DNA of 64,000 bases from Pseudochrobactrum asaccharolyticum (lineage in GTDB: Bacteria; Pseudomonadota; Alphaproteobacteria; Rhizobiales; Rhizobiaceae), in NCBI RefSeq assembly GCF_003314995.1, contig NZ_QNRH01000002.1, positions 1 through 64,000 of the forward strand. Direction: 5' to 3'. How positions within the stretch are numbered: position 1 is the stretch's first letter; each line of letters begins with the position of its first letter. Positions 32,733 to 41,418 of the stretch are shown piece after piece. The translations under genes and the position numbers were made by a program. The notes beneath the pieces are model-generated. The model was not told the DNA's origin and made no database searches. It saw nothing but the letters and a program-made list of their open reading frames with translations.

Positions 32733-35700
32733 CAGGCTGCAAAGTCCGAGAAATCGAAACTGGCCTTCACACTCCAGCGCCGTTTGTCACCACCCAGCTC
32801 ATCATCGACGAATCCGGCCGGAGCTGGCAGACTCTTTGATTCGAGGAAATGGGCGCCATTGGTGCCGTCGCCGTCGCCGAGCACTGCGGCGACCTTCGAC
32901 CAGTCCTCATAGAAATACTCGGCCAAAAGCGGGATGACCTTATGACGCATGACGTCCTCGACATCGGCGCGAGTGCTGCATCCGGTGAAATAGGCGTGGC
33001 CGATCTGATGCTCGCGATCGAAGAGATATTCAATCCGCTCATTGAGTGTGTGCAGCAGCTTGCACAGATCAATCCCGTCGAGATTTTCGGCATCGAGCTT
33101 CCGAGCATCCAGCGCCCGGCGAAGCTCTGCAACGTCCGGCATCAGCTCGCGGAAGGTGAAGCGGCGACGCAAGGCAGTGTCGAGCAGCGCAATGGAGCGG
33201 TCCGCGGTGTTCATTGTGCCGATAATGTGCAGATTGGCCGGCACGCCGAATTCATCGCCTGAATAGGGAAGATGCACCTTGATGGCGTTGGGCTGTCCCA
33301 GACGCTTGTCCGGCTCCAGGAGGGTGATCAATTCACCGAAGACCTTGGAAATGTTGGCCCGGTTGATTTCGTCGATGATCAGCACGAAAGCCTCGCGCTC
33401 GACGTCGGCATCAGCCTCCTTGATTGCGCTGTTCATGTAACGCTCGAGGGCCGGAATATTAAGACGCTCCTTCCTCAGCCCGTAAAGCGACCGCATCGTA
33501 AAATTACCGTCATAGATCTCAGTGACTGGCACGCCAGCAGCATCGTGCCAAAGCCAGCGCACGGCACGCCTCTGGCCATAGTTCCCCTCCGGCCGCGGAT
33601 GATATTCATAGGGACCCGTCACCTCGCCGATGGCGCGGATCAACCGATTCCCTTTTGACACGACAATGATGTCACCCGGCTTGAGACGATTCCGAAACGT
33701 GTCGGTGATCGACACCTGGCCAGACTGCAATGTGACCGGCCCTTCGATCTTGCCCTGTGCCTGGCATGTTTTCAGGATTTCTTCGGCATCCTCATACTTC
33801 GGGTCGCTCCAGTCTATGTCTTCCCAGCTCAGCAGCGTGTAGCCGCCCTCAATCACTTCCTCGAAGAGTTCCTGATCGCCGGCGTCACGGCTAAAACCGA
33901 CCGACATCTTGTAGATTTGGCGACCATCACTCGTGATCCGATTGCTGATTGCGGTCTTGCCCAATCCGGTTTCGGCCCGCTTCGCAATACGCCGGAAAAT
34001 CCCAGGCACTGTTTCCAGTCGAAAGCCTGCTGAGGATGCACCTTCATCGTCATCCGATCCGGTCATGGGCTGGCGACCCTCGACAAAATCTTCATAGGCC
34101 ATCGACTGGTGAAAGGTGACAAACTCAATCCGGCCTTCACCGGCAAGACGGCGATACTCGGCCATCAGCGCATCACGATCATCACGCATCGCTTCGGTTG
34201 CAGCGTCACCCAGGCAGAGCCGTACCGCTTCCCAGGCTGTGGCGTAGGTCTTGCCGGTGCCCGGCGGGCCGTAAAGGATAAGATTGGTTGCAGCGGGCAA
34301 TGTAGTGATGGGAGCAGGCGTCATGGTTGGGTGCCCTTCTGCCGAGGTGAGCTGATATGTGAAAACTGTCGAACTGCTAGGATTCGGTTCGGTGTGCGTC
34401 GGTGGCGGAACCTGGGCGCCTCGCTGGAAATCTTCGCTCCCAAGCGCGCTGCAGATCGCCGGATTCCGATCGTGCAAGCCCATATCGCGCCCAAGGTCGC
34501 CAGCACGGATCGCAACCTCTGCTGCGCCGTTCTCGCGGGCTTGTTCGACATAGTAGTTGCGGGCGCAGAGCCGGATCCGGTCGGCATCGCCGATTAGATG
34601 CTCGTATCGCTCTGGTGGCGTAACCGGCGCATCATCGCTATCGACGATGATATAGCCGGCATTGTAGAGCTGGGCAGCGGCATCGCCCTTCTGTCCCCAA
34701 CCACCATTGAGCTGCGTCTTGCTGCGCAGGAAGCCGACGAGTGGTTTGGAGGGGTATACTCGATTGGGTCTCTGGCGTGTCGAGCGCACCCAATAGTCGC
34801 GCGGCTCACCAAAGGCATCGAAGATGGAGCTGTGCTCCTGCGACTGGCGATAGCTGTCATAGGCGTCCATCGCCGCCTCGATCGCCCCGCGCGAAAAGGT
34901 TGCCACATCTTCATCCTTGTAATTGTGGACGATCCACAGCGCGCTTTGCACATCGATCATGTCGCGCGGTGCCAGGCCTAGGTCCGAAAATGCGCGGCGA
35001 ACCGCGTGCATGAAGCGCCATTCGTCGCGATAGGTGTCGGCCATCGACGCGTAATCGGGAAAGCGGCTGCCAACGGCTTCCAACCAGAGGTCTTGGCGCA
35101 CGGAATGGCGGATGTAGATGCCTTCGTCGGGCGCGAGATGGAGGAACAGGAATTCACCAATCTGGCGGGCCGGATCGGGTTTGCCGTCCGGGACGGCCGC
35201 GATCCAGGCATTGACGAAGGCTTCCAGTGCAGAGGCGTGACCGTCCGGCGCGCCGAGCGCAGCGTCGATAAGTACGCGCAAGGCTGGCCAGAGCTGATCG
35301 CGGTCGGCGTTGCCCTTGGGCGACATGGGCCAATAGACTCGCCATTGCAGCAAATTGCTCTTGGCCAGCGCGGTGTTGACGACATTAGCCAGATCCTGGT
35401 CGGAACCGCCCCGCGAGATCGCCGCCTTGAGCTCCGCGGCAATCTCCAGTTTGTACGTTCGCTCTGCCTGATCGAAATGCGGATCGGGCGGGTTGAACCG
35501 CTCGAAAGCGGGAAAGAAATGGCGCAGCCGCTCGATCCAGCGTGCGATCGCAGCCGGGTTGAGCGTCAACACGTCGCCGGTCTGCGGCAGCACGGCAATC
35601 AGCCGGCGCAGTGCCTCGGCATTTTCAATCCTCACGACAAAACAGTCAGCATCGCCAAAGGACCAATCGCGGCTAAGAGCGGAATGCCGCGCGCCGTCCT

Positions 35701-35971
35701 TCATACCGCTCTGATAGGGTCGCAGCTCGGTGGGGAAGCCATTCGACTCGACCAGATCTCGCCATTTTGCGTGCAGGAAGACGTTGGCCGGGTTCTGGAT
35801 TTCCCATATCAGCCGCTCGCCAGCACCAAATTCAAACCACGCCATCTTCTTGGTGATGCCATCGCCCGGACGCAGGCCCGCGCGGCGAAACACGTCGAAT
35901 AGCACCCGGCGCAGCGGTATCGGACGATCGCGTTCATTTTCATCGAGGCGCGCCTCGAAAGTCTCCCACAT
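32732..35971 (-). CDS. mcrB: McrB-like AAA+ motor with long N-terminal region and EVE/PUA-like insert
   Basis: The protein has 1079 residues. Residues 1-549 form an unrecognised region. From about 568 the AAA+ domain begins: Walker A GPPGTGKT (568-575), Walker B LIIDEINRANISKVFGEL near 864 and the McrB hallmark GTMNTADRSIALLDTALRRRF-like block (the NTAD GTP-binding motif). Between A and B (about 620-800) lies an inserted domain with LKPGDIIVVSKGNRLIRAIG, then EVTGPYEYHPRPEGNYG, which looks like an EVE/PUA-type fold that could read modified bases. ATG 35971 directly follows the upstream stop, with ttggagaattttga before it. Methionine 550 has agaaggg nine bases upstream and could start a short form. 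Confidence 0.85.
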   Translation of the reverse strand: MWETFEARLDENERDRPIPLRRVLFDVFRRAGLRPGDGITKKMAWFEFGAGERLIWEIQNPANVFLHAKWRDLVESNGFPTELRPYQSGMKDGARHSALSRDWSFGDADCFVVRIENAEALRRLIAVLPQTGDVLTLNPAAIARWIERLRHFFPAFERFNPPDPHFDQAERTYKLEIAAELKAAISRGGSDQDLANVVNTALAKSNLLQWRVYWPMSPKGNADRDQLWPALRVLIDAALGAPDGHASALEAFVNAWIAAVPDGKPDPARQIGEFLFLHLAPDEGIYIRHSVRQDLWLEAVGSRFPDYASMADTYRDEWRFMHAVRRAFSDLGLAPRDMIDVQSALWIVHNYKDEDVATFSRGAIEAAMDAYDSYRQSQEHSSIFDAFGEPRDYWVRSTRQRPNRVYPSKPLVGFLRSKTQLNGGWGQKGDAAAQLYNAGYIIVDSDDAPVTPPERYEHLIGDADRIRLCARNYYVEQARENGAAEVAIRAGDLGRDMGLHDRNPAICSALGSEDFQRGAQVPPPTHTEPNPSSSTVFTYQLTSAEGHPTMTPAPITTLPAATNLILYGPPGTGKTYATAWEAVRLCLGDAATEAMRDDRDALMAEYRRLAGEGRIEFVTFHQSMAYEDFVEGRQPMTGSDDDEGASSAGFRLETVPGIFRRIAKRAETGLGKTAISNRITSDGRQIYKMSVGFSRDAGDQELFEEVIEGGYTLLSWEDIDWSDPKYEDAEEILKTCQAQGKIEGPVTLQSGQVSITDTFRNRLKPGDIIVVSKGNRLIRAIGEVTGPYEYHPRPEGNYGQRRAVRWLWHDAAGVPVTEIYDGNFTMRSLYGLRKERLNIPALERYMNSAIKEADADVEREAFVLIIDEINRANISKVFGELITLLEPDKRLGQPNAIKVHLPYSGDEFGVPANLHIIGTMNTADRSIALLDTALRRRFTFRELMPDVAELRRALDARKLDAENLDGIDLCKLLHTLNERIEYLFDREHQIGHAYFTGCSTRADVEDVMRHKVIPLLAEYFYEDWSKVAAVLGDGDGTNGAHFLESKSLPAPAGFVDDELGGDKRRWSVKASFDFSDFAA

Positions 35972-38900
35972 TCAAAATTCTCCAAATTCAGGCAGTGCGC
36001 ATAGCGTATTGACGAGGCGCATCTGTTCGACGGTGTTGCATTTGGCTTCGCGCAGCCGCGGCGCGCCGAAGACGAGCGCCAGGCCTTTGGCGCGCGATAC
36101 GGCGACATTGATGCGGTTGAGCGAGAACAGGAAATCCATGCCGCGCGGCGTTTCCTCGACCGAGGAGGCGGTCATGGAAACCAGGCAGACAGGCGCTTCC
36201 TGCCCCTGAAACTTGTCCACCGTGCCGACACGGATGGCGGCAGGCAAAGCATCCTGCAGGGCGTTGACCTGTGCATTGTAAGGCGCGACGACGATGATGT
36301 CGGCGGGACAGACAGGGCGCGTTGTCCCATACTTGTCAGTCCAGGTTCCCGTCAGGAGATCCGTGATCGTCGCCAGAATGGCGGCGACTTCCTCGGTCGC
36401 GATCTGGGCATTGCCCTCATGCACGACCGGCACCCAGAATGCGCCAGCTTCGGGGCAGCCCGTCCCGCGTATGGCCTGGACAGTAGTATCGGGAGCACTG
36501 GCAAGCCTGCCTTCATAGACCTGCTGCGATATGAACGCACAGACTTCAGGGTGCATCCGGTGTGAAACCGGCAGGAAGATGCCGCGATCGGGGGGGATGG
36601 TGGCGTGATCGCCCAGCATCCATTCCAAGCAGGACAAGTGTGCCGGGTCGGGATGCGCGCCCTGGATGACCTGCGGCAATTGACGCGGATCGCCGACCAA
36701 GACGATGTTGCGTGCGCAGCGGCCCATAGCGACCATATTGGCCAGCCCCACTTGCCCCGCTTCATCGACGAAGAGCCAGTCGAGCGCCTGCTCCTGTTCG
36801 GGTCGGGCAAAAAAGAAGGCCGTCCCGCCCACCACATGGGCCCGACTCCATAAAGAATCGTCATTGGCTGTCGAGCGGATGACGCCGGTACAGTTGTCCG
36901 GATAGCCGTCCTCGCCGCTACTCACCTTGTGGCCGATGCACAAGCCCGGGACAGGATTGCCATCATCTTGCGCGGAAAGACAGCCCATGAGCACATTGCG
37001 AATGGCCTCGTGGCTGTTCGAAGTCACGCCGACGCGGTGCCCTTGGCGTACCAGCGAAAGGATCGCACGCGCGGTGACATAGGTTTTACCGGTTCCCGGC
37101 GGCCCCTGAATCGGCAGCACGGTGCCCTCCATCGCAGCGATCGCCGCAATGGTGCCTGTCAAGGGATTGGCGCCATTGAGCATATCGGTACGCGGTCTCG
37201 TCACCAGACGCGGAGCCGCACGCGCAAGCAGATCATCGAGCGCGGTCAGGCGGCGCGCGCCGCATTGATCGTCGATCACATCGCGCAGGGCAGCGGCAAT
37301 GACGTCCGTATTGAGCGGCCAGTCGGGGTGGAGCGTCAGGCGATCGGTCAAAAGATGTGCCTTGGCCGCCCCCGCCTTGATCGCGATAATCCGCTCGCTG
37401 CGGTTGAGCTCTTCGATGCTGACACTGGCTGGCGGCCCATCGATGACCTGCACCGTCGCCTTGCGGCCAGCACGCAGCTTGGTCTCCTGGAGCGGAAAGC
37501 GATAGCGACGCAGCACCGAGCGCTTGACGGGTTCTGCCTGACCAATGGCTTCCAGACCTGCAAGCGCATCGAGATCGTCGATCAGCACGTCCTCGTCTTT
37601 GCCGGCGCTGTCGAAAACCGCCCATTGCGCCGGCTTGGCCTCGCGCTTGTGGAACAGGCCGAGGTTGAACAGCATGTCCTGCCGCTCCGGTGGCAGACTG
37701 GATGAGGCAAGCTTAACGCGCAAGGCCTGCGTATCGGCATCTTCTTCGACCTCCTTGTCGCTGGCATCGGCGGACAGCACCGGCCAGGGCGCTGCGGGCC
37801 GTATGCTCACCAACCAGTCGCGCAGTTCCTCGGTCGAAATGCAGTCGATGCGGTTGTAATCCTCGATCTCAACGAGGATCTGCTGTTCACCTGTTTCGCG
37901 CCAACGTTCATAGGCAACGACCGAGCCGCCAGCGGTTTTGACCTCACCCTCGCGTACACGACCATAGTAGGCTTCCATCGACTTGATCGAGTAATTTTCT
38001 TCCGATCCGATAAGCGCGCCGCGCACCACGGCGAAGAGATCAACAAAGCGCCGCTCGCGTAGCAGGCGGTCAAGGAAGGCCTCACCGATCCCGTATTTGG
38101 CGGTCAGCCGCCGCAAGGCGGTAATCTCGTAGGGCGCATAGTGATAGATGCGGGCTTCGGGATAGGCCGCGAGCCTTTCCCGGAAGAAAGCGAGGAGCTC
38201 GGCTAGGGCCTGCGCTTCGGCACCGTGGTCATGCGCCCAGAAAGCCTTGAACTGGCCATCGAACCAGACGCCGTGAAGATATTCGAGTCCGCCTTCGTAG
38301 TGTGGATCGCCCTCGATATCGTAGAAGAGATCGCTTGGCTGCGGCGCGGGCAAAAGATCGAATCCCTTGCCCGGTTCCGGCTCACGCAACTCGAAGGCCG
38401 GCGCCCCGGTCTTGCGGGCATGCTGCAGACACGCCTGCGTTACCAATCGCTTCTGGGAGGTCTCAGACATGCTGCGGATTGGATGATCAAGCCTGGCGAG
38501 TGCTTCCATGGTGGTAATTCCAGCCGCCTCGAGCTTCTTGACCTGTGTACGGGTAATATTGGCGACGTTGAACAGGCTATCCTCAGCCTGCCACTGGCTT
38601 TCGCAGTGATCGCCCCAGCGGCACAACACACAATCGGCGCAAGGGATGGGTCGTGTCGGCACAGGCTTCTCGATAAAAGCCTCGAGCCGCTGGCGCGTCA
38701 TACGTGAATAAGCCTGATAGTCGGTGAGGCGTAGACGTGCGCGGCTACCATCGCCCAATTCGACATGAGAAAATTGAGGGGCGACACCCTGAATCTGGGT
38801 CAGCAAGTCCGAATAGAGAACCAACTGCAGCACATGTTTGGGATGTGGCCGTCGCTTGAGCTTGGTATCGGTCACTTCATAGCTGAAGTTGCCAAGGTTC

Positions 38901-39265
38901 GAAGAACGCTCGACGCGCTCGAGAAAGTCCGACCAGCCGCCCCAATTGTCGCCGAGAAGCGCTCCTTGAAACAGAATCTGCGGCCCCTTAGCTAATGCTA
39001 TCCGGGTTTCCTGCGAATTTTCGGCCAAATCGGATCGACCGATCTCGATCACCAACGCACCTGACGCCTTGAGTTTCGCCAGATGAGCAGCTTCATGGGC
39101 GTCACCCTGTTTTTGAAGCAACGCTACATCGTCGCTGTCCTCACGGGGCACAGGTCCGTTACCGCGCATATACGCTAAATCGAGTGCGGTCGCGTGATTA
39201 CACCCCATGAACCGCATCAGATCCGATGCGGACAAAAGTATTTTGTTACCCTCAATTGTTCGCAT
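35972..39265 (-). CDS. TM0106/Cas4-like nuclease plus Dna2-like SF1 helicase
   Basis: The protein is 1097 residues. The N-terminal part has a RecB/Cas4-like nuclease with four Cys positions likely holding an iron-sulfur cluster (GCNHAT and CADCVLCRWGDHCE). A middle RNase H-like domain starts at LFYDIEGDPHYEGG (about 310-480). The C-terminal half is an SF1 helicase: GPPGTGKTYVTARAIL, WLFVDEAGQVG, VGDPRQLPQV, VSHRMHPEV, DKFQGQEAPV and NVAVSRAKG. It should unwind and cut DNA. ATG 39265 is preferred (agggg 5 bases upstream) over TTG 39289. It is the first gene of the operon with mcrB and mcrC and divergent from the WYL regulator. Confidence 0.85.
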   Translation of the reverse strand: MRTIEGNKILLSASDLMRFMGCNHATALDLAYMRGNGPVPREDSDDVALLQKQGDAHEAAHLAKLKASGALVIEIGRSDLAENSQETRIALAKGPQILFQGALLGDNWGGWSDFLERVERSSNLGNFSYEVTDTKLKRRPHPKHVLQLVLYSDLLTQIQGVAPQFSHVELGDGSRARLRLTDYQAYSRMTRQRLEAFIEKPVPTRPIPCADCVLCRWGDHCESQWQAEDSLFNVANITRTQVKKLEAAGITTMEALARLDHPIRSMSETSQKRLVTQACLQHARKTGAPAFELREPEPGKGFDLLPAPQPSDLFYDIEGDPHYEGGLEYLHGVWFDGQFKAFWAHDHGAEAQALAELLAFFRERLAAYPEARIYHYAPYEITALRRLTAKYGIGEAFLDRLLRERRFVDLFAVVRGALIGSEENYSIKSMEAYYGRVREGEVKTAGGSVVAYERWRETGEQQILVEIEDYNRIDCISTEELRDWLVSIRPAAPWPVLSADASDKEVEEDADTQALRVKLASSSLPPERQDMLFNLGLFHKREAKPAQWAVFDSAGKDEDVLIDDLDALAGLEAIGQAEPVKRSVLRRYRFPLQETKLRAGRKATVQVIDGPPASVSIEELNRSERIIAIKAGAAKAHLLTDRLTLHPDWPLNTDVIAAALRDVIDDQCGARRLTALDDLLARAAPRLVTRPRTDMLNGANPLTGTIAAIAAMEGTVLPIQGPPGTGKTYVTARAILSLVRQGHRVGVTSNSHEAIRNVLMGCLSAQDDGNPVPGLCIGHKVSSGEDGYPDNCTGVIRSTANDDSLWSRAHVVGGTAFFFARPEQEQALDWLFVDEAGQVGLANMVAMGRCARNIVLVGDPRQLPQVIQGAHPDPAHLSCLEWMLGDHATIPPDRGIFLPVSHRMHPEVCAFISQQVYEGRLASAPDTTVQAIRGTGCPEAGAFWVPVVHEGNAQIATEEVAAILATITDLLTGTWTDKYGTTRPVCPADIIVVAPYNAQVNALQDALPAAIRVGTVDKFQGQEAPVCLVSMTASSVEETPRGMDFLFSLNRINVAVSRAKGLALVFGAPRLREAKCNTVEQMRLVNTLCALPEFGEF

Positions 39266-39287
39266 CTCCACCCCTATGATCGAGCGC

Positions 39288-39326
39288 AATCTGCAACAAG
39301 AATCGTATCTCGACAGATTGCAGATT
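39288..39326. promoter_or_regulatory. 9-bp inverted repeat in the divergent promoter (WYL operator candidate)
   Basis: The perfect arms aatctgcaa (39288-39296) and ttgcagatt (39318-39326) are 21 bases apart, so their centres are 30 bp or about three helical turns apart. They lie between the nuclease-helicase start (39265) and the WYL gene (39385). A dimeric WYL repressor bound here would cover both promoters. Confidence 0.55.
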
Positions 39327-39384
39327 CAGCCGTAACGTATGTGGGTGTCAATATCTGGCATAGTAGTTGGTCTGGAGTTTTATC

Positions 39385-40368
39385 ATGTCGTTCTTAAAGG
39401 CTCAGGATCTGATCAGGTTAGCCCGTCTGGCCGCCACGCGGCGGGTCGGGATCGGCCTCGATGAAATTTGCGAGGAATTCGCCGTCTCGCATCGAACAGC
39501 ACAACGCATGACCGAGGGACTTGAGACCGTGTTCACCAATGTTGAAGCAGTGGATGGCCCAGACCGACGACGGCGCTGGCGTGTCACCGACCCAATGCTC
39601 GCTCGACTGCAGATTCGTCAAGAAACAGCGATCGAGGCTCTGGATATCGCCAGCAGAACAGCCCGTAGCGAAGGACGTCTACGCCACGCTGCCGCCCTGA
39701 ATGATCTGCGCGACGGACTGCTAGCCCGTCTGACGCCGCGAGATGCCCTGCGCACTGAATCTGATGTCGAGGCGGTTCTCCTAGCTATGGGTTCGGTCAC
39801 CCGACCCGGACCACGTGTCAATTTGGCACCGAAAGTGCTGGATGCAATAATTGAAGGGCTACGCGGCCCATTCCGCCTACGGATACACTACAAAACGGAG
39901 GATGCACCCGAACGGATCATTGAGCCACATGGCCTTCTTCTGGGGCATCGCAGTTATCTTGTAGCGCGGCAGCCGACACGTGGCAAAGAGATACTTAACT
40001 TCCGGATGGACCAAATCCTAAACGCGAAAACGTTGGACGAAAGCTTCAGCTTGGCGCCGGGCTTTTCGCTGGAAAATTACGCGGCGCAATCGTTCGGTGT
40101 CTACCAAGACCCAGCCCAATATGACGAGGTGATATGGCGTTTCGCTCCGCACGCCGCCGCAAGGGCGGCGGAATTCTGTTTTCACCCCAAACAGACCGCT
40201 GAAGCGCAAGAGGATGGCAGCCTCATCATACGCTTTCATGCCGCGGGCTGGCTCGAGATGGCGTGGCATCTCTATCAATGGGGCAATGCGGTCGAGGTCG
40301 TCGCCCCCGAGGGGCTACGCAATCTAATTGAATACCACCGCAGAAGCGATTTCGATGCCTTACCATAA
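39385..40368 (+). CDS. WYL-domain transcriptional regulator
   Basis: The 327-residue protein has an N-terminal HTH (LDEICEEFAVSHRTAQRMTE) followed by a linker and a WYL domain (LRIHYKTEDAPERIIEPHGL, LGHRSYLVARQP) and a C-terminal WCX-like part (GWLEMAWHLYQWGNAVEVVAPE). WYL regulators of this layout often control defense loci by sensing nucleic acid or nucleotide signals. ATG 39385 follows tctggag. It is divergent from the nuclease-helicase/McrBC operon. Confidence 0.85.
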   Translation: MSFLKAQDLIRLARLAATRRVGIGLDEICEEFAVSHRTAQRMTEGLETVFTNVEAVDGPDRRRRWRVTDPMLARLQIRQETAIEALDIASRTARSEGRLRHAAALNDLRDGLLARLTPRDALRTESDVEAVLLAMGSVTRPGPRVNLAPKVLDAIIEGLRGPFRLRIHYKTEDAPERIIEPHGLLLGHRSYLVARQPTRGKEILNFRMDQILNAKTLDESFSLAPGFSLENYAAQSFGVYQDPAQYDEVIWRFAPHAAARAAEFCFHPKQTAEAQEDGSLIIRFHAAGWLEMAWHLYQWGNAVEVVAPEGLRNLIEYHRRSDFDALP

Positions 40369-40502
40369 ACTTATTGGAATCCAAGCACGGAAGTGATGAC
40401 ACGTCATGCTCGTACGATTTAGAGGGTGACGACTTCTGACACCCTTGTAAGTTATTGTGGAAATGGTCCGATTTCTCGGGTCGTTCGATAAGGAGCAAGT
40501 AA

Positions 40503-40718
40503 ATGGCAAAGAGCAAAGGAGGCGGAAGTAATTTCCGCAGTGCGATTAATGGTCGGTTTGTTACGGCGAAACATGAACAAGCAAGTCCGCGTACAACGGT
40601 CAAAGAAGCTCGCGATGGCGGGAGCACCCAGAGCACCTATCGAAGTGCGATCTCCGGTCGGTTCGTAACCACTAAGCATGGTAAGGCCAGCCCGCATACA
40701 ACAATAAAAGACAGTTGA
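40503..40718 (+). CDS. small protein made of two tandem repeats
   Basis: The 71-residue protein follows the strong ribosome site ataaggagcaagtaa. It contains two copies of a roughly 28-residue unit, FRSAINGRFVTAKHEQASPR and YRSAISGRFVTTKHGKASPH, each ending in TTxKE/D. It is strongly basic and predicted soluble. The repeats are near identical, indicating recent duplication or strong constraint. A terminator follows, so it is a single-gene unit. I recognise no function; nucleic acid binding is plausible from charge. Confidence 0.7.
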   Translation: MAKSKGGGSNFRSAINGRFVTAKHEQASPRTTVKEARDGGSTQSTYRSAISGRFVTTKHGKASPHTTIKDS

Positions 40719-40729
40719 TCGTAACATGA

Positions 40730-40754
40730 GGGCGCCTTTGTGCGCCCGTTTTTT
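40730..40754 (+). terminator. intrinsic terminator after the repeat protein
   Basis: The stem gggcgc/gcgccc with a 6-base loop is followed one base later by a run of six T at 40749-40754. It is a standard Rho-independent terminator. Confidence 0.85.
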
Positions 40755-40821
40755 GTTTATACGCCAAGAAACACATATTTTGCACTAATTCGTAATAAAT
40801 CCGACAGGAGCTGCACCCACA

Positions 40822-41334
40822 ATGACTATAAAACTTACAGACCTACGAGATGATATCGACGCCGTAGTCATAGATCTTCGTCGTGAACGAAATGATGGCG
40901 AAATTCCACTCGACGAAGCTATCGTTCGTGTTCGATCGAAGTTGGCTGACAGAATCACCCATACAGCAGACCAGTTGATTGATTTGGCGCTTCGAAAGCT
41001 AATCCATGATGTCAGCGGACGGAAGCGACTTAGTCTCGCTTTGGCAGGCCAAACCAATTTGTTCGGCCGCTATTCAGGCGTTCCCGCAATGATTACTACA
41101 GGGAAAGGCAAGAAGCGTGACACAACGAAGGCCACCTTCCAAGAAGCGGATAATTGGTTGTCCGCACGTGAGAATAAGGATATCGACGTACGATCAAAGA
41201 ACGACAAATTCAAACAGATGGTAGAGGAACTGCGTCCATATTTGCGGTCACCAACTGATACTCTCGAGGAAGCTGCACGCCGTAAATTCGAAGCAGAGAG
41301 CCCTCGCCAAGGCGACCTGCTTGTCGTAAAATAA
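40822..41334 (+). CDS. hypothetical charged protein
   Basis: The 170-residue, mostly helical protein starts at an ATG behind gacaggagctg. It is rich in Arg, Asp and Lys (LTDLRDDIDAVVIDLRRERN, LEEAARRKFEAE) with no membrane segment. It lies between the small repeat protein and a convergent dGTPase gene. I do not recognise the family. It may belong to the island's defense content. Confidence 0.6.
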   Translation: MTIKLTDLRDDIDAVVIDLRRERNDGEIPLDEAIVRVRSKLADRITHTADQLIDLALRKLIHDVSGRKRLSLALAGQTNLFGRYSGVPAMITTGKGKKRDTTKATFQEADNWLSARENKDIDVRSKNDKFKQMVEELRPYLRSPTDTLEEAARRKFEAESPRQGDLLVVK

Positions 41335-41418
41335 TATCCAATTATCTGTTCGTTGCCTGAGGCGTTAAATCGATCGTATCCTTACTACATAAGTCAACGA
41401 AAACTTGTCCCTCACCCC

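Noticed and set aside
35006-35902. long 298-residue frame on the plus strand inside mcrB
   Set aside because: It is antisense to a clear McrB-like coding frame in G+C-rich DNA and has no known motif.
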